This document shows positions 37,782 through 48,646 of a stretch of 64,000 bases of DNA, piece after piece (within the stretch, counting starts at the first letter, position 1; each line of letters starts with the position of its first letter). Made by a program: the position numbers and the translations under genes. Location of the stretch: contig CP114488.1 in assembly GCA_027186245.1 (NCBI GenBank), positions 818,501-882,500 on the forward strand, written 5' to 3'. The notes under the pieces were generated by a model, which did not search any database, was not told the origin of the DNA, and worked only from the letters and a program-made list of their open reading frames with translations. Source of the stretch: Coriaria nepalensis. Its lineage: Eukaryota; Streptophyta; Magnoliopsida; Cucurbitales; Coriariaceae.

Positions 37782-39491
37782 CCACAGAAGTCCAACCCCA
37801 AATCAGGTGCAAAATCTCTTGCACTTGTACTTAGCACATCTAAATAACCCACATGAGACAGAAAAAACCATTTTAGTGATTTTCTAACCACATCGCATTA
37901 GTGCATTTCCAAATTCTAATACACGCACTAATCGCAAACGAATTCATAAAGTAAACAATATCATTCACACAACAATGCTTCATGAAAATCTCATCAAGGA
38001 GTGGATCCCTTTCACTTCCTAAAGGAAAATTGGACAAAACAATTTTCAATTTACAGTACTTCTTAATTCTTAGTCAGGAATATTTGGATATTCATCAGCA
38101 TAGTTTGTACTTGCAAAATTCAATTTGAATCAGGAGAAGAACGCGGCTTCAAATTATCGCAGGAGTGCTTTCATTTTCCAACAAATTCAGGGAATTGTAA
38201 TGATGTTGCAGACGAATTTGTTTGCTTTCGATAAATAATGAAAATTCCGAATTTGGAAATGCGCAAAATTGCAGTGCAAGATCCGTGCCAAAACTTAAAA
38301 AATATATATATCATGAAAATTCTGCTTCAAAATACATAAATTTACAAAAAGAATAAAATAGCAGATGCAGAATAATCTCGATCATCATCACCATCATCAT
38401 AATCGCAAATTTCTTCTTCTTTTCCAGAGCGAATAAAAAAAAACGTAGAGATTTGAATAATCAAATAAATGTGAGGAAGAAAAAGTGTACCGAACAGAAG
38501 AAATTGCAGCGAGGAAATGGACACAGGATGAGCGAGCTGAAGAATCTTTCATCAAAATTTCGGGGATCGAAAATGAAAAATTTGGTGATTTACATCCTCG
38601 CAGAGAAACTTAATTGCATGAGAAAATCAGTTTTCTCATTTATAAAACTGTTTGGCCAAATTTATAAAAATCAGTTTTCGTATTTATAAAACTATTTTCA
38701 TATTTATTAATATAAAAAATTATTTTTAAACTTTTGGGCCGGAAAAATTTGCCTTTTACAATTGGATTTTCATTCATTTTGGTCAGAAATATAGAATACT
38801 CGGTTTTAGACAAATAACAGGGCCTGTAATTGCATGCCCATGTTTTCGTGAATATAGTAATTTGCCCCCATGTTTTTCTAAATACTAAACATTTTGATCA
38901 GGATTTTCCAAAATGTATTTATTTAAGTCCCTACTTTTTTTTAATATTATATGAATCCTACTGCAAATCTTGTTTTGGGTTTTTCTTTTTCACAGCTTGG
39001 ACTTACTTTAGTTCTGCTACAAAGAATTTGTTGCTTTTGGTAATAAGAAACGTTTAGACATCTGTTTTGGGAACCAAACATTCATCGGTGGTTGTCTCCT
39101 TATTCGACCCAGTTAGTATGCAAGGCTGGTTCTACAGAAAAGGAACAGAAAACTTGAGTCAATTTATCGAAGTTGAATAGTATTTTAAGCTAACCAAACT
39201 GTAAGACACGAGTACAAAGCTCGAAGTCGATCTCTAAGTGGTCCTCAACGGGTCGGAGAGTAACTGATGTGCTTGCTCCTTCCTAAAACCTTCAAGATGA
39301 GTGGATTCATACACAAGTGTTTTAGAGCCAAAACTTTCTGTTTCTCTTTCATAGTAATCAATGAAAAGAGTGAGTTTGTACACAATCCAAGTATATGCTA
39401 CTCAAGAGTCACCTTAAAAGAATATGAGGATCGCTAAGATTTTCATGTAACCGACGGTATACCATGTGACATGTTCTAATGAATTGAGTTG
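37782..39491. other. TRB upstream and NAGS 3' flanking region
   Basis: Includes the TRB 5' leader and promoter, a small local repeat of a tttataaaac-containing unit at about 38637-38695, and AT-rich spacer. No gene supported. Confidence 0.4.
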
Positions 39492-42400
39492 TCAATGTTG
39501 AGTTTTCTCATCGATTCTTGAAGTATAATCGTCTGCTATTGATGCAGTTATGTGACCATAAGCATATGCCCTATCAACAGTTATTCCACTCTCATCTGGT
39601 AGAAGCTTCTTCATGTAATACTTGGATTTCCGGGATAAATTGATCCTTCCCCTTCTCTTCTCTGGAATTGATTCGATCGAACACTCGGAAAAACCCCGCC
39701 TCACAAACCTGTCATTATAATGGTTCCAAATTATCGGGAAATGAATAAGCTCCATAAATATAATAAATAAGTTGTTTGATGAACAAATTTAGAATTCATA
39801 CTTGGACTACAGACTGGAAATTTTTTGTACATTTCGTGGAAATGAATATGCAAGGCTAATTCTCTAACCCATACAAATTTAATTCTTAAATTTACAAACA
39901 AGTAATTTTCAAATTATTTTTATTAGACAAACGATTGAAAACTCACCAATCAGCTGTTCGAGTTGTAAGAAGAAATAGCATCTCTAAGCCAAGGGAAGAG
40001 GCCTTTTTCTCAATGTAATCTGCAGTAATAAGCAATTGCATAACCATAAATATAAAATATTTATATTTTACGTAGAATTAACATCCTTAATGTTTCATCT
40101 GATCAGATGGAAAAGAACAAATAATTTAACATTCAAATAGTTAAGGCAATGTGAAGCCATTGCAGCTAGTAATCCCACACTACGAAAGGGAGAATAAATG
40201 GAGAATATAATTAGATCACCGTGAAAAGGCCCGAAGAACTACCTCAATGCTATTTTTTTTTTTAAACCCAAGTATATAGAAAAATAATGAATAATTTTGT
40301 CCTACCGAGCAGTTTGTCTCCCTGCCCTTCTCCTTGGCATTCGGAAGAAACTGCAATAGCAGCAACCTCTCCACACTTCTCCTCAGAGAAAGGAATAAGA
40401 GCCGCACAAGCAATGATTTGACCTTCTCTTTCCACAACAATGAATGAATCTATCGTTTCAAGTAGCTGCCAATACAAAATACAATTTAGAACAAAAACAT
40501 TACCTACAATGAAAAATAAATTAGAATAGAGATACTTACCCTAGTTAAGTATTACACTACTTACAAGTTAAATCAGGCAAAAAGAAATATTGAGATTTGT
40601 CAAATTAAGAATATGAAAGGTCTCATTGCAAACCTCCTCGTCCGTTCTCCGGACCAATGTGCCTGACATTTCTAGAGGTTGTATAATTTGTCTTATTCCA
40701 GGGAGATCTGTCACCTTAGCCATCCGCGTTCCTTCATAGAGATCACTAAGAACATTCATGTAGTATAAAGGTCAATAAAACTATGAAGAATCACTTAATC
40801 AAGTAGAACCAAAGAAGAGGCATACCTAGCAACCATTGTGCCCATTCCATCTCTTTTGAACAATTCCAACAATAAAACTCCACCAACAGTGCCATCCAAC
40901 AAATGCACTCTTTGAACACCCCCCTGACAGGATACGGAAAACATTTTTCTCACTTCAGCTGACATCAACTATTGAACATCATCTAAGATCAGGCACTTGA
41001 TATAAACATTGACATCATACCAAGCTGTGATGCATCTTTATTTATTATAGTATCCACTTATCGAGATAGAAACAAATTTGAAAAGATACGACGAGAAATA
41101 TCTAAGACTAAGGGGGAAGACAATCAGCCTGTGATCGACTTACCCTGCAAACAAAAGCTGCAGCAGCCAACTCGGACAGGTAACCATTCAGTTGAGATTT
41201 CTGCTGCTGACCTCCAATAGCAAAACCATGTTCTCCCGACCATAACCCATTGACATTGTCAAAACCAACACCATTTTGAAATGTTCCATCGTGCCTTTCA
41301 TTAGAAGCTTTTCCATTTTGTGAACGTATAGTCCCATTACAACCATTTATTCCAAGGCAAGCGAGCTCTTCTCCATCAACAACTTTCACATAGTTAGCTG
41401 CTGACTCACTTTGCTTAGCCCTTTTACGAATTAACATGTCTGCTTCTTTAAGAGTCAGAAACCGAATCAAGCGACCACTCTCATCCAGAATTGGACCATC
41501 ATTAATGCAAATAAGCTTATCCGCTCCAATAGCCAAGGCACAAGCTGTTGCAGCTTCATATGAGCTGAAATTCATAAAGCAAAAACCATCAGAAAGATGG
41601 GTCTTAGAACGTCTCTTTCTGAATGAAAATTATTTTCCAACACATTTTTTTGCTTTTCTTTATGGAGTAAATAAAACAAACACCAGGAAAGTTCAGAAGT
41701 CAAATTAGCATCATACAACTTAAAAAGGCTTGAGGAGGTTGCAAATTACATGCTAATTAAAAAGGCATACAAAGAATATCATAAGCATCCATGTCAAAGA
41801 CCATATAATTTCATAACAAATGGAATTACCACTATCAAACAAGATCAAGCTTTGATAAAATAATATAGAAATTATGTAGCATACTTGCAATTTAAAACTT
41901 CACCAGAACTAGAATATCCTAGGTTGCTCAATAATACTATACACCCGCCGTCAAGCCTTTCTCTCATGCGAGATATGTCTATTTTCTTAACTTCACCTGT
42001 GGCTCCATAATCAACACCGCCAACAACTCCCCTCCTCTGAAAAAGAGAGATTAATAACTCAGTCAGACTAAAAAGGAGAGGAAAAAATATATAGATAACA
42101 TCAAAGAACATATTTTTTACCTTTGCTGCAAGAAAATTCCCACTAGCAACACTAACACCAACTTTGTGAAGACGGCTATTGTCACCATGTCGACGAATAT
42201 TGCAAATCGAAGGGCCAGGAGAGAGTTTTGCCTCAATCATAATGCCTATACCTCCAGCTGCTTCCATAGCTGCTGCTAGAGATTCAGAGTCGGTTATCCT
42301 GTATTGGCCAACATACTTAGGCTTCCTTCCTGAAACCAACAAGTATGTGTCATAGCTGGTAAGAAGAAAAGGAGAGACAGACCAAACAAATCTAAAACCC

Positions 42401-43120
42401 AATTCAAGCTAAAATCTGAAGTGAAAGATCAAAACTTACTAATATATTGGAAACGAAATCAATATTAGGAGCAAACATTCCAATATTCCATGGAATTCAG
42501 CTATAATAACAAATGTAGTGGCAAAAAAAGAAAGGTCTTACTACACTAACCTCTTTCAGTCAAAAGTTTGTCGATTAGGGCATGAGTTCCTGGAACAATA
42601 ATGAACCTAATCCCTAAGTGATGAAGGAAAGCAATATCCTGCAAAGCAAAAAACAAAACAAAAAAAACACATTTCACAGTCTTTCTCACCTCATTTTCTA
42701 ACTAACCAAACAGAATGAATCGTAACGGCATTGAAATTTCAAAACACATGCCTTAAGAATTGGATCCAAAAACGGACTAGACGCAATCTCAGACGAGATA
42801 ATCACAACAAAAGTACCACCTCTGTGAGCCCACAAGTAAGGCCAGGCCTCCCTAAACCACCGCACAAATTGCTTATCCTCCATAGAGTTAAAGCTCTCTT
42901 CTTCACTACCAATCTCTGCTTCGCTGAAAACATTGCGTAGAATTGCCCTCCCCTTCTTTCTCTTTGCTCTCTTACCCTCCAGGACCAGTGACGGAAGGTT
43001 CTCACGGAATCGAAACCTTGCGGCTCTATCTCGGCAACAGGGACGAATGGAGAAGCGATTCGGAGAGAGTTCGCGATGGATTTGGAGGGAAATCTGAGAT
43101 CCGGTGAAGGAAGCGGCCAT
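39492..43120 (-). CDS. NAGS1: N-acetylglutamate synthase, chloroplast
   Basis: Ten minus-strand exons: 43120-42752, 42638-42551, 42329-42121, 42036-41885, 41564-41144, 40923-40826, 40745-40634, 40465-40306, 40019-39947, 39708-39492. They give 632 residues. The product transfers acetyl from acetyl-CoA to glutamate, the first step of the ornithine/arginine pathway. Residues 1 to about 80 are Ser/Arg-rich, as in a plastid transit peptide. The amino-acid-kinase-like domain follows ([78 protein letters not shown]). The GNAT domain is in exons 7-10 ([39 protein letters not shown] with its QxxGxG loop, [16 protein letters not shown]). The first intron begins GC, not GT: only a join after AAG at 42752 keeps the conserved [17 protein letters not shown] continuous. 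All other junctions are GT-AG. The frame is intact. Confidence 0.93.
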
Positions 43121-43893
43121 GAAATGGAAGGAGATATAAGTCGAGGCACGACGGAGAAAAGGGTGGTCAGACTTGGCGGCAAGCCGTTACGACGAGTGTG
43201 TGTTAGAACGTTATTAACTCATTCCTGGTGATCTGGACTATTTTTAAAAATATAAAGAATAAAATTAATATATAAAATTAAGATTATTCAATTTAACGTA
43301 TAAAAAATATATTCTTAAATTTTTTTAGCATTAAAAATTTTAAAGGATGGTTGCATTATGTAATAAACCAAATACATAGAAGGAATTGTTTATGTATAAA
43401 TAATGCTATAAATCATGCTATTATAAAGTTTGCAATACTCCATATACATTGGGTAAGATTTAAGGAACACAACTTGTTACATATTTTGTTACACAAGTTT
43501 GAGGTTATCAGATTAAATTAGATTTAAAGGTCAAGATTGTTTAAAATTTTAATACATATTTAATAAACCTAAAAATTATTACCCCTTTTAACACATTTAC
43601 AAAATCCGGCCACGGTCACCAACAACCGGAACCCCCCCCCCCCCCCCCCCGCATCAATCCCGACCCGCCAACGACAACAAGAAGGTTCGGCCGTAGAAAT
43701 GTTGGAAATGGTATATCTTTAATGACAGAATATCGATGCTTAATCACACCATCTTCTTAATTCAATTTCTGAATCCTTGCCTTTTCAGGCAGAATACGAA
43801 GAGGAAGGGACCATGTCAGTAGGTATTCATAATTTGATATAAAACATGAAGATAAAAGAATTATTCATAATCATATGTATTCATATATCTTCA
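43121..43893. other. NAGS upstream / CYSTM 3' flank
   Basis: Includes the NAGS 5' leader, an AT-rich stretch and a run of 19 C at 43632-43650. No gene seen. Confidence 0.4.
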
Positions 43894-44073
43894 TCAAAAA
43901 CAGCATTCCAAGACGCAAGAACAACAAAGTGCTGCTAAGCTGCAACCAAATGAAACATCAAAAACACACATTAAACTCCTCAACTTAATTAACTTGCAAT
44001 AACAACAATTAATTTACTTCAAAACTTATCAATTAATTAATCATCAATCGTTAAGCCTATTTAACCGTCGGTG
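43825..44073. repeat. Direct repeat copy A, covering the CYSTM last exon and part of its intron
   Basis: About 250 bases here match 47829-48073 in the same orientation with moderate divergence. The match covers the sequence just downstream of the CYSTM stop, the 46-base last exon and about 130 bases of the preceding intron, ending near aatcgttaagcctattt. Confidence 0.8.
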
Positions 44074-44606
44074 ATTAGCTCTAAGAGCATTCATACCCAA
44101 TTTTTCATAATTTTTTTAAAATTTAGCTTAAAATGCCTTTAGGGATTAATTTTGCAACATCAAGCAACTTGATCAAATACCAAAATTGAAAAATATACTA
44201 AGATTAATCATGATCTACTCTTAATTAACCCCATCATAACAGGTAAATTGTAATTAGTTACATAATCAACTTATCATGATGCTAATTTGCCAAAGAAAAA
44301 AGAGAGGAAATGAAGAAGAAGAAACAAAAAAAAAAATCTTACTATCCTTCAAGAAAACCAACTTCCTTCTTGGCAGGAGCTTGCTGAATATACTGAGGAG
44401 CATAACCCGGTGACGGCGGCCGTGGATACCCAGCAGAAGGGTACCCTACCTGAGGATAACCTACAAAACCCCTTCATCTTAGAGTAGCTCAAGAAACCAA
44501 TTCATATACATATACATATACATAATACATGATATATCATCATATCAGACAAACCTTGTGGAGGAGGAACACCAGGTAGAGCCTGTTGCTGATTGTAATC
44601 ACTCAT
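43894..44606 (-). CDS. CYSTM-family Cys-rich transmembrane peptide
   Basis: Three minus-strand exons: 44606-44555, 44460-44343 and 43939-43894, giving 71 residues. The N-terminus is MSDYNQQQALPGVPPPQ, followed by GYPxxGYP-type Pro/Tyr/Gln-rich sequence. The Cys-rich membrane tail (LAALCCSCVLECCF) comes entirely from the 46-base last exon. Without that exon the frame reads straight into a TAG at the donor (gga ta|gtaag), so a simple scan would end the protein after FLEG. CYSTM proteins are short tail-anchored peptides of the plasma membrane linked to stress and metal tolerance. Unusually, the residue where most members have the first Cys (FLEGCLAALCC) is Tyr here, created at the exon junction. 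A long intron (403 bases) separates exons 2 and 3. Confidence 0.85.
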
Positions 44607-46890
44607 GCCTTAAAGTTCTAAGCAAATTTGTTTTTGTTTTTAGATAAAGGAAGGAAGAAGAACGGTGAGTGAGACTTTGGTGAAGGTGTTTATATATAGA
44701 GAGAAATCAGAACAGTCAAGAAACAAGATTCCTCGAAAAAAACAAAATTTCCAGCATTTACTACAAAAAATGCATGCATGCTTACGCGGTGTTTTTATTA
44801 CTCTTCTTTGTTATCTATTTATAACTAACTTGGTATCCAATAAGGGAAACAAAAGGGGACACGCTTTGAAAAAACATATCCTCATTTCTTTTAAAAAAAA
44901 TTAATATGTTTTCCAGTTAAGTGAATTTTTTAGGGGTGTGCATATGAATTTGAAATGGAAAGTGTAAAATAGGACTTCATGCAATACCTTACACCATTGA
45001 AACATAAAGCGCAAAGGAAAAAAAAAAAAAAAAAGTAATTCCGCAATAATGTAAATTACAATATATCAAGATTATATATATTTTTATTATTATTATTATT
45101 AATTAATTAATTATTATTATTATTATTAGTTCAGTTGGTGGCCGTTTTCTTTTTTTTTTATTTATTTTTTGGCTAAATTCTTTGATTTAAAAAATTATTA
45201 TTTTCCTAACAAAAATAAATAATTCTGTATATTCTTTTTTCTAAAAATAATTATTAAAAAAATTGAAAGAGAGAAATTAGTAAAAGAAATTCTTGAGTAA
45301 ATCGTATTACGGTGGATCAATTCATCTCAATTATATATAAATTTGATATGATGTATCATGTGACAGTATAAAAGTGACATATACGATTGAAATAGATCGA
45401 TTCATTACAGACATGATACACACAAAATTTTTTCCAATAATAGATACCAAATAAAATAAAAAAGTCATGCAAAAATCTCAATAGAAAAATAAAAATGATC
45501 AAATCATAACGTTTTCAAATTTACTTTGTCCAAAATGAGGCATAACCTTTAAAACTCTATAAACTAACTTACAATATCCAAAACTTAATGCATACTAATT
45601 TAAACCCCAATCCATTAATTTTCGGAGGAAGCTTATTATAATGGAAGCAATCCCACGTATCAGTAAAATACTTAAAATACTAAGTTAAAACCACTACTCA
45701 AATTTTAATATTTTTTTTACCCTAAACTTTTGTTTATTATACTTTCATTCCAAGATTAATTATTTTGAACATAACAGTATATTCATTCTAAATTTCTCCC
45801 CGATCATCCAACCATCTCCACCATAACCCACGCCCTTCATCTCTGGCAAATGTCGCCATCGACTCTCTCTCTCTGGGTTCAAAACCCAAATTGCATGATA
45901 TGAATTCCAACTTGATCTACACGTTTTGGGTTCAAAACCTAATGTGTGATCTGGGCCAAACTTAGATTTACAAGGTTTATACACTCTATGTTGAACTTAG
46001 ATTTACCTGATCTGGTTCAAAACCTAGATCTTTGTACGCGAGAGAGAGAGATGATCGGTGGCCTTGTGGGTTTCCGAGGGCGGCGTCGGCCGGAAACGAC
46101 AGTGGTGAGTAGTGGTAGGGGTGGTTAGTTGGTTGGGGAGAAATTAGACTAAATAAAGTATTTAGGTTAAAAGTATTTGAGTATGTTTAGTAATTATTTT
46201 GAAAACATATTTTTTGTTTTCATAATAGAGAAAACAATCAACTGGTGTATTTGGTCATGTTTTCTTATTATACTTTTTCTTAAATGGTTATGTGAAAATA
46301 GGTGTAAAATAAGTTTTCTTAAGTTTTCAGAAATTAAATCTTTTAAGTTAGTCAAGAACAATTTTCATAATACATTATTCTCCGAATTAACTGTAGTTTA
46401 AAATATTGAAATAAGGGTAGTAGTTATTATCTTAAACAATTGCAGATCAAAAGGTGTATTTGTACTTAAACTTCAGAAAGGTATCATAAATACAAATAAC
46501 CATTCTCAATAAGCAAAAATCCTTGATTGCAGCTTCAAATATCATGAAAATAATTTAAGAAAATATATTATTCATATCCTTAGAAAATGTCGTTATATAC
46601 CTCATATTTACCATTTTCATTATGCTTATGTATGATGGTAATTCCTTATAACTATTTTATGTCGTACCCCAAATAAGATTATGTGCAAAAGATGTTGATC
46701 TTCATGCCTTACAATAACTAATATTTACCCCTAAATCATTACAGATAATTTCAAGCAGAAGTCGTGGTTTCAAAGTCTCATTACACCTTATGTTCTTACC
46801 CTTCACGTATTGGCCAATCATAGATACTGATACTTGCCAATGATTGCTTTTCATGTGATCCATTTTACAACTATGCTTATTTTTATCGAT
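44607..46890. other. Intergenic region
   Basis: AT-rich. Between about 45860 and 46130 there is a GC-richer patch with the direct repeat gggttcaaaacc (twice, about 45877 and 45928) and GA repeats. From about 46170 to 46390 the sequence has MITE-like TTTGGTCATGTTTTC words. No gene supported. Confidence 0.4.
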
Positions 46891-47575
46891 TCAAACTTGG
46901 AAAAATGAAGAATTTTTTTTTCTAGCTGTGTGGAATTGCCACTTGCAATTGAGGTCTATACACACGACAACAAATACAGTATTGTTCAACTTCTTAACCT
47001 TAAACTCAAACTCCCTCGCCATCACATGCCTATATAGACTTACCTTAAGTCCTTCCTTTAAGTTAAAATATTGTTTAGTATAAAATTCCCCTATGCTTGA
47101 TTGAGAAAAAATAACATGAACTGAATTGCTTTCACCATCTGTGGAATATTGGGTAGCAATGGGGATAACAACCTCTTCATTTTTAATTTCATATATCAGT
47201 TGTAGTGAATGCAGTATAACTGGAGTTTGTAACAGTAATTTGTCAATTGGTATGTAATCTACGTTATCATAATTTTCGATGATTCTTACTCTCTTGAAGT
47301 GTTCATCCCTGTACACTTGATTCACAATATTACCTTTGTTGTTGTGATGACTGAAATGTTCTTCACCGACTCTTTCACCTTCTTCACCATCAACATTAGT
47401 ATCAATATCATCATCCTCAACCTCAAACTCAATCTCTTCTGCATCTATGGAATCATCATCATCATCATAATCATCCTCCTCATCTAAAGCCTTATCATCA
47501 CTATGATTTATATTACTACTGTGATTATAATTATAAAAAATCTCACAATTCTTATAATTCAGTATGCTCCTAAGT
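46891..47575 (-). mobile_element. Mutator-like (MuDR) transposase N-terminal fragment
   Basis: The minus strand is open from about 47575 to a stop at 46891 without an obvious start. It begins with an acidic stretch (DEEDDYDDDDDSIDAEEIEF) and ends with EFYTKQYFNLKEGLKVSLYR, REFEFKVKKLNNT and VVVCIDLNCKWQFHTAR. That last part is the plant MuDR N-terminal DNA-binding domain, in which a CxxxxCxW-type core follows an F-x-x-K-x-x-L-K helix. The catalytic domain and SWIM zinc finger are missing, so it is a fragment. It lies between the two copies of the CYSTM exon repeat. Confidence 0.75.
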
Positions 47576-47828
47576 CAATCATCATGAAAAATAATAACCT
47601 TAGGTAATTGACCATTATGCTCCTCACATGGATCTCACAATTCTTATAATTTATTTTTTATTTCATTTCTTAAATTTGGTTATATAAAAAGAGAGTTATT
47701 ATTGTAATAAAACTTTTTCGTGGGCTAAACTCTTAAAATGTTTACTCAAAACTCATGCAAGGGTCCCTATAAATAATGCATAAAATCATCCTAAGTTGCA
47801 ATACTGCATATATTTATTTATTTATTGC

Positions 47829-48073
47829 CATTATAATTTGATATAAAACATGAAAATAAAGAATTATTCTTAATCATATTTCTTCATAGCTGGAATTACA
47901 TGATCAAAAGCAAGCGTCCAATGGGCAACAACAACAAAGTGCTGCTAAGCTGCAACCAAATGAAACATAAATAACACAACACATTATACTCCTCAACTTA
48001 ATTAACTTGTAATAACAAATTATTTTACTTCAAAAACTAATCAATGTCATCAATCGTTAAGCCTATTTTACCG
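47829..48073. repeat. Direct repeat copy B, with orphan CYSTM last exon
   Basis: Second copy of the sequence at 43825-44073, about 4 kb away in the same orientation. The match stops just after aatcgttaagcctatttta, within what was the intron before the last CYSTM exon. Confidence 0.8.
47904..47949 (-). pseudogene. Orphan last exon of a second CYSTM gene
   Basis: The minus strand has an acceptor (ttggttgcag) followed by a 46-base exon reading LAALCCCCPLDACF and then a stop. The size and phase equal those of the last exon of the CYSTM gene 4 kb away, and its Cys pattern is closer to the family norm. No exon encoding the Pro/Tyr-rich N-terminus was found within the next several hundred bases upstream, so this is most likely the remnant of a tandem duplicate. 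Confidence 0.75.
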
Positions 48074-48646
48074 TAAGTTGGGTTTGAATACTATGCGTTT
48101 CAAACTTTCAATTTGGAAACGTACATTTTCCTGATTTATTATATTTATATTAATTTTCTGAGTGTGATAGATGGCCCACACGTGGCATAGATATGTCCGA
48201 AGATTGATTTAAGTGTTGACGTTGTGGTTAACTAAATTAGTTCGGACAACTCCGGATAAAACAAAATAATAATAAATAAAAAAAGCCATAGAGGATTCAA
48301 AATCTCTTAATTGTCAATCGAGTCAAAAATATTTAAGAGAGAACCACAATGCTTTACAAACTACATATATGACTAGAAAAGATAAATGCTATGCTACAAT
48401 GAGTAAAGAGTTACAAAAGTGACCAATTCCGAATCAGCCTACTACTATTTCATAAAGTGGGGTTAGTCTTTCTTAAGAAGATCATAGCCACTATACATGC
48501 ATTCTCACCGTGAAACTTTACAGCATTCCAGTCAATCTTTCCGGAGTCCCCATAAAAGTATGGAAAAGTGGGACCACTTGCAATGATGAAAAATGGAGGT
48601 AAATTTAGATCTTTTTTTCCTCTCTCAAAGCCTTGATGAGAGAAAC
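48074..48646. other. Intergenic region
   Basis: AT-rich spacer and the probable 3' untranslated end of the NEMP gene. No gene seen. Confidence 0.4.

Noticed and set aside
42802..43182. 126-codon frame overlapping NAGS exon 1 in another frame
   Set aside because: The overlapping frame with the transit peptide and NAGS motifs is the real one.
43632..43650. C run as a functional G-quadruplex or promoter element
   Set aside because: An uninterrupted homopolymer without gene context; more likely slippage or assembly noise.
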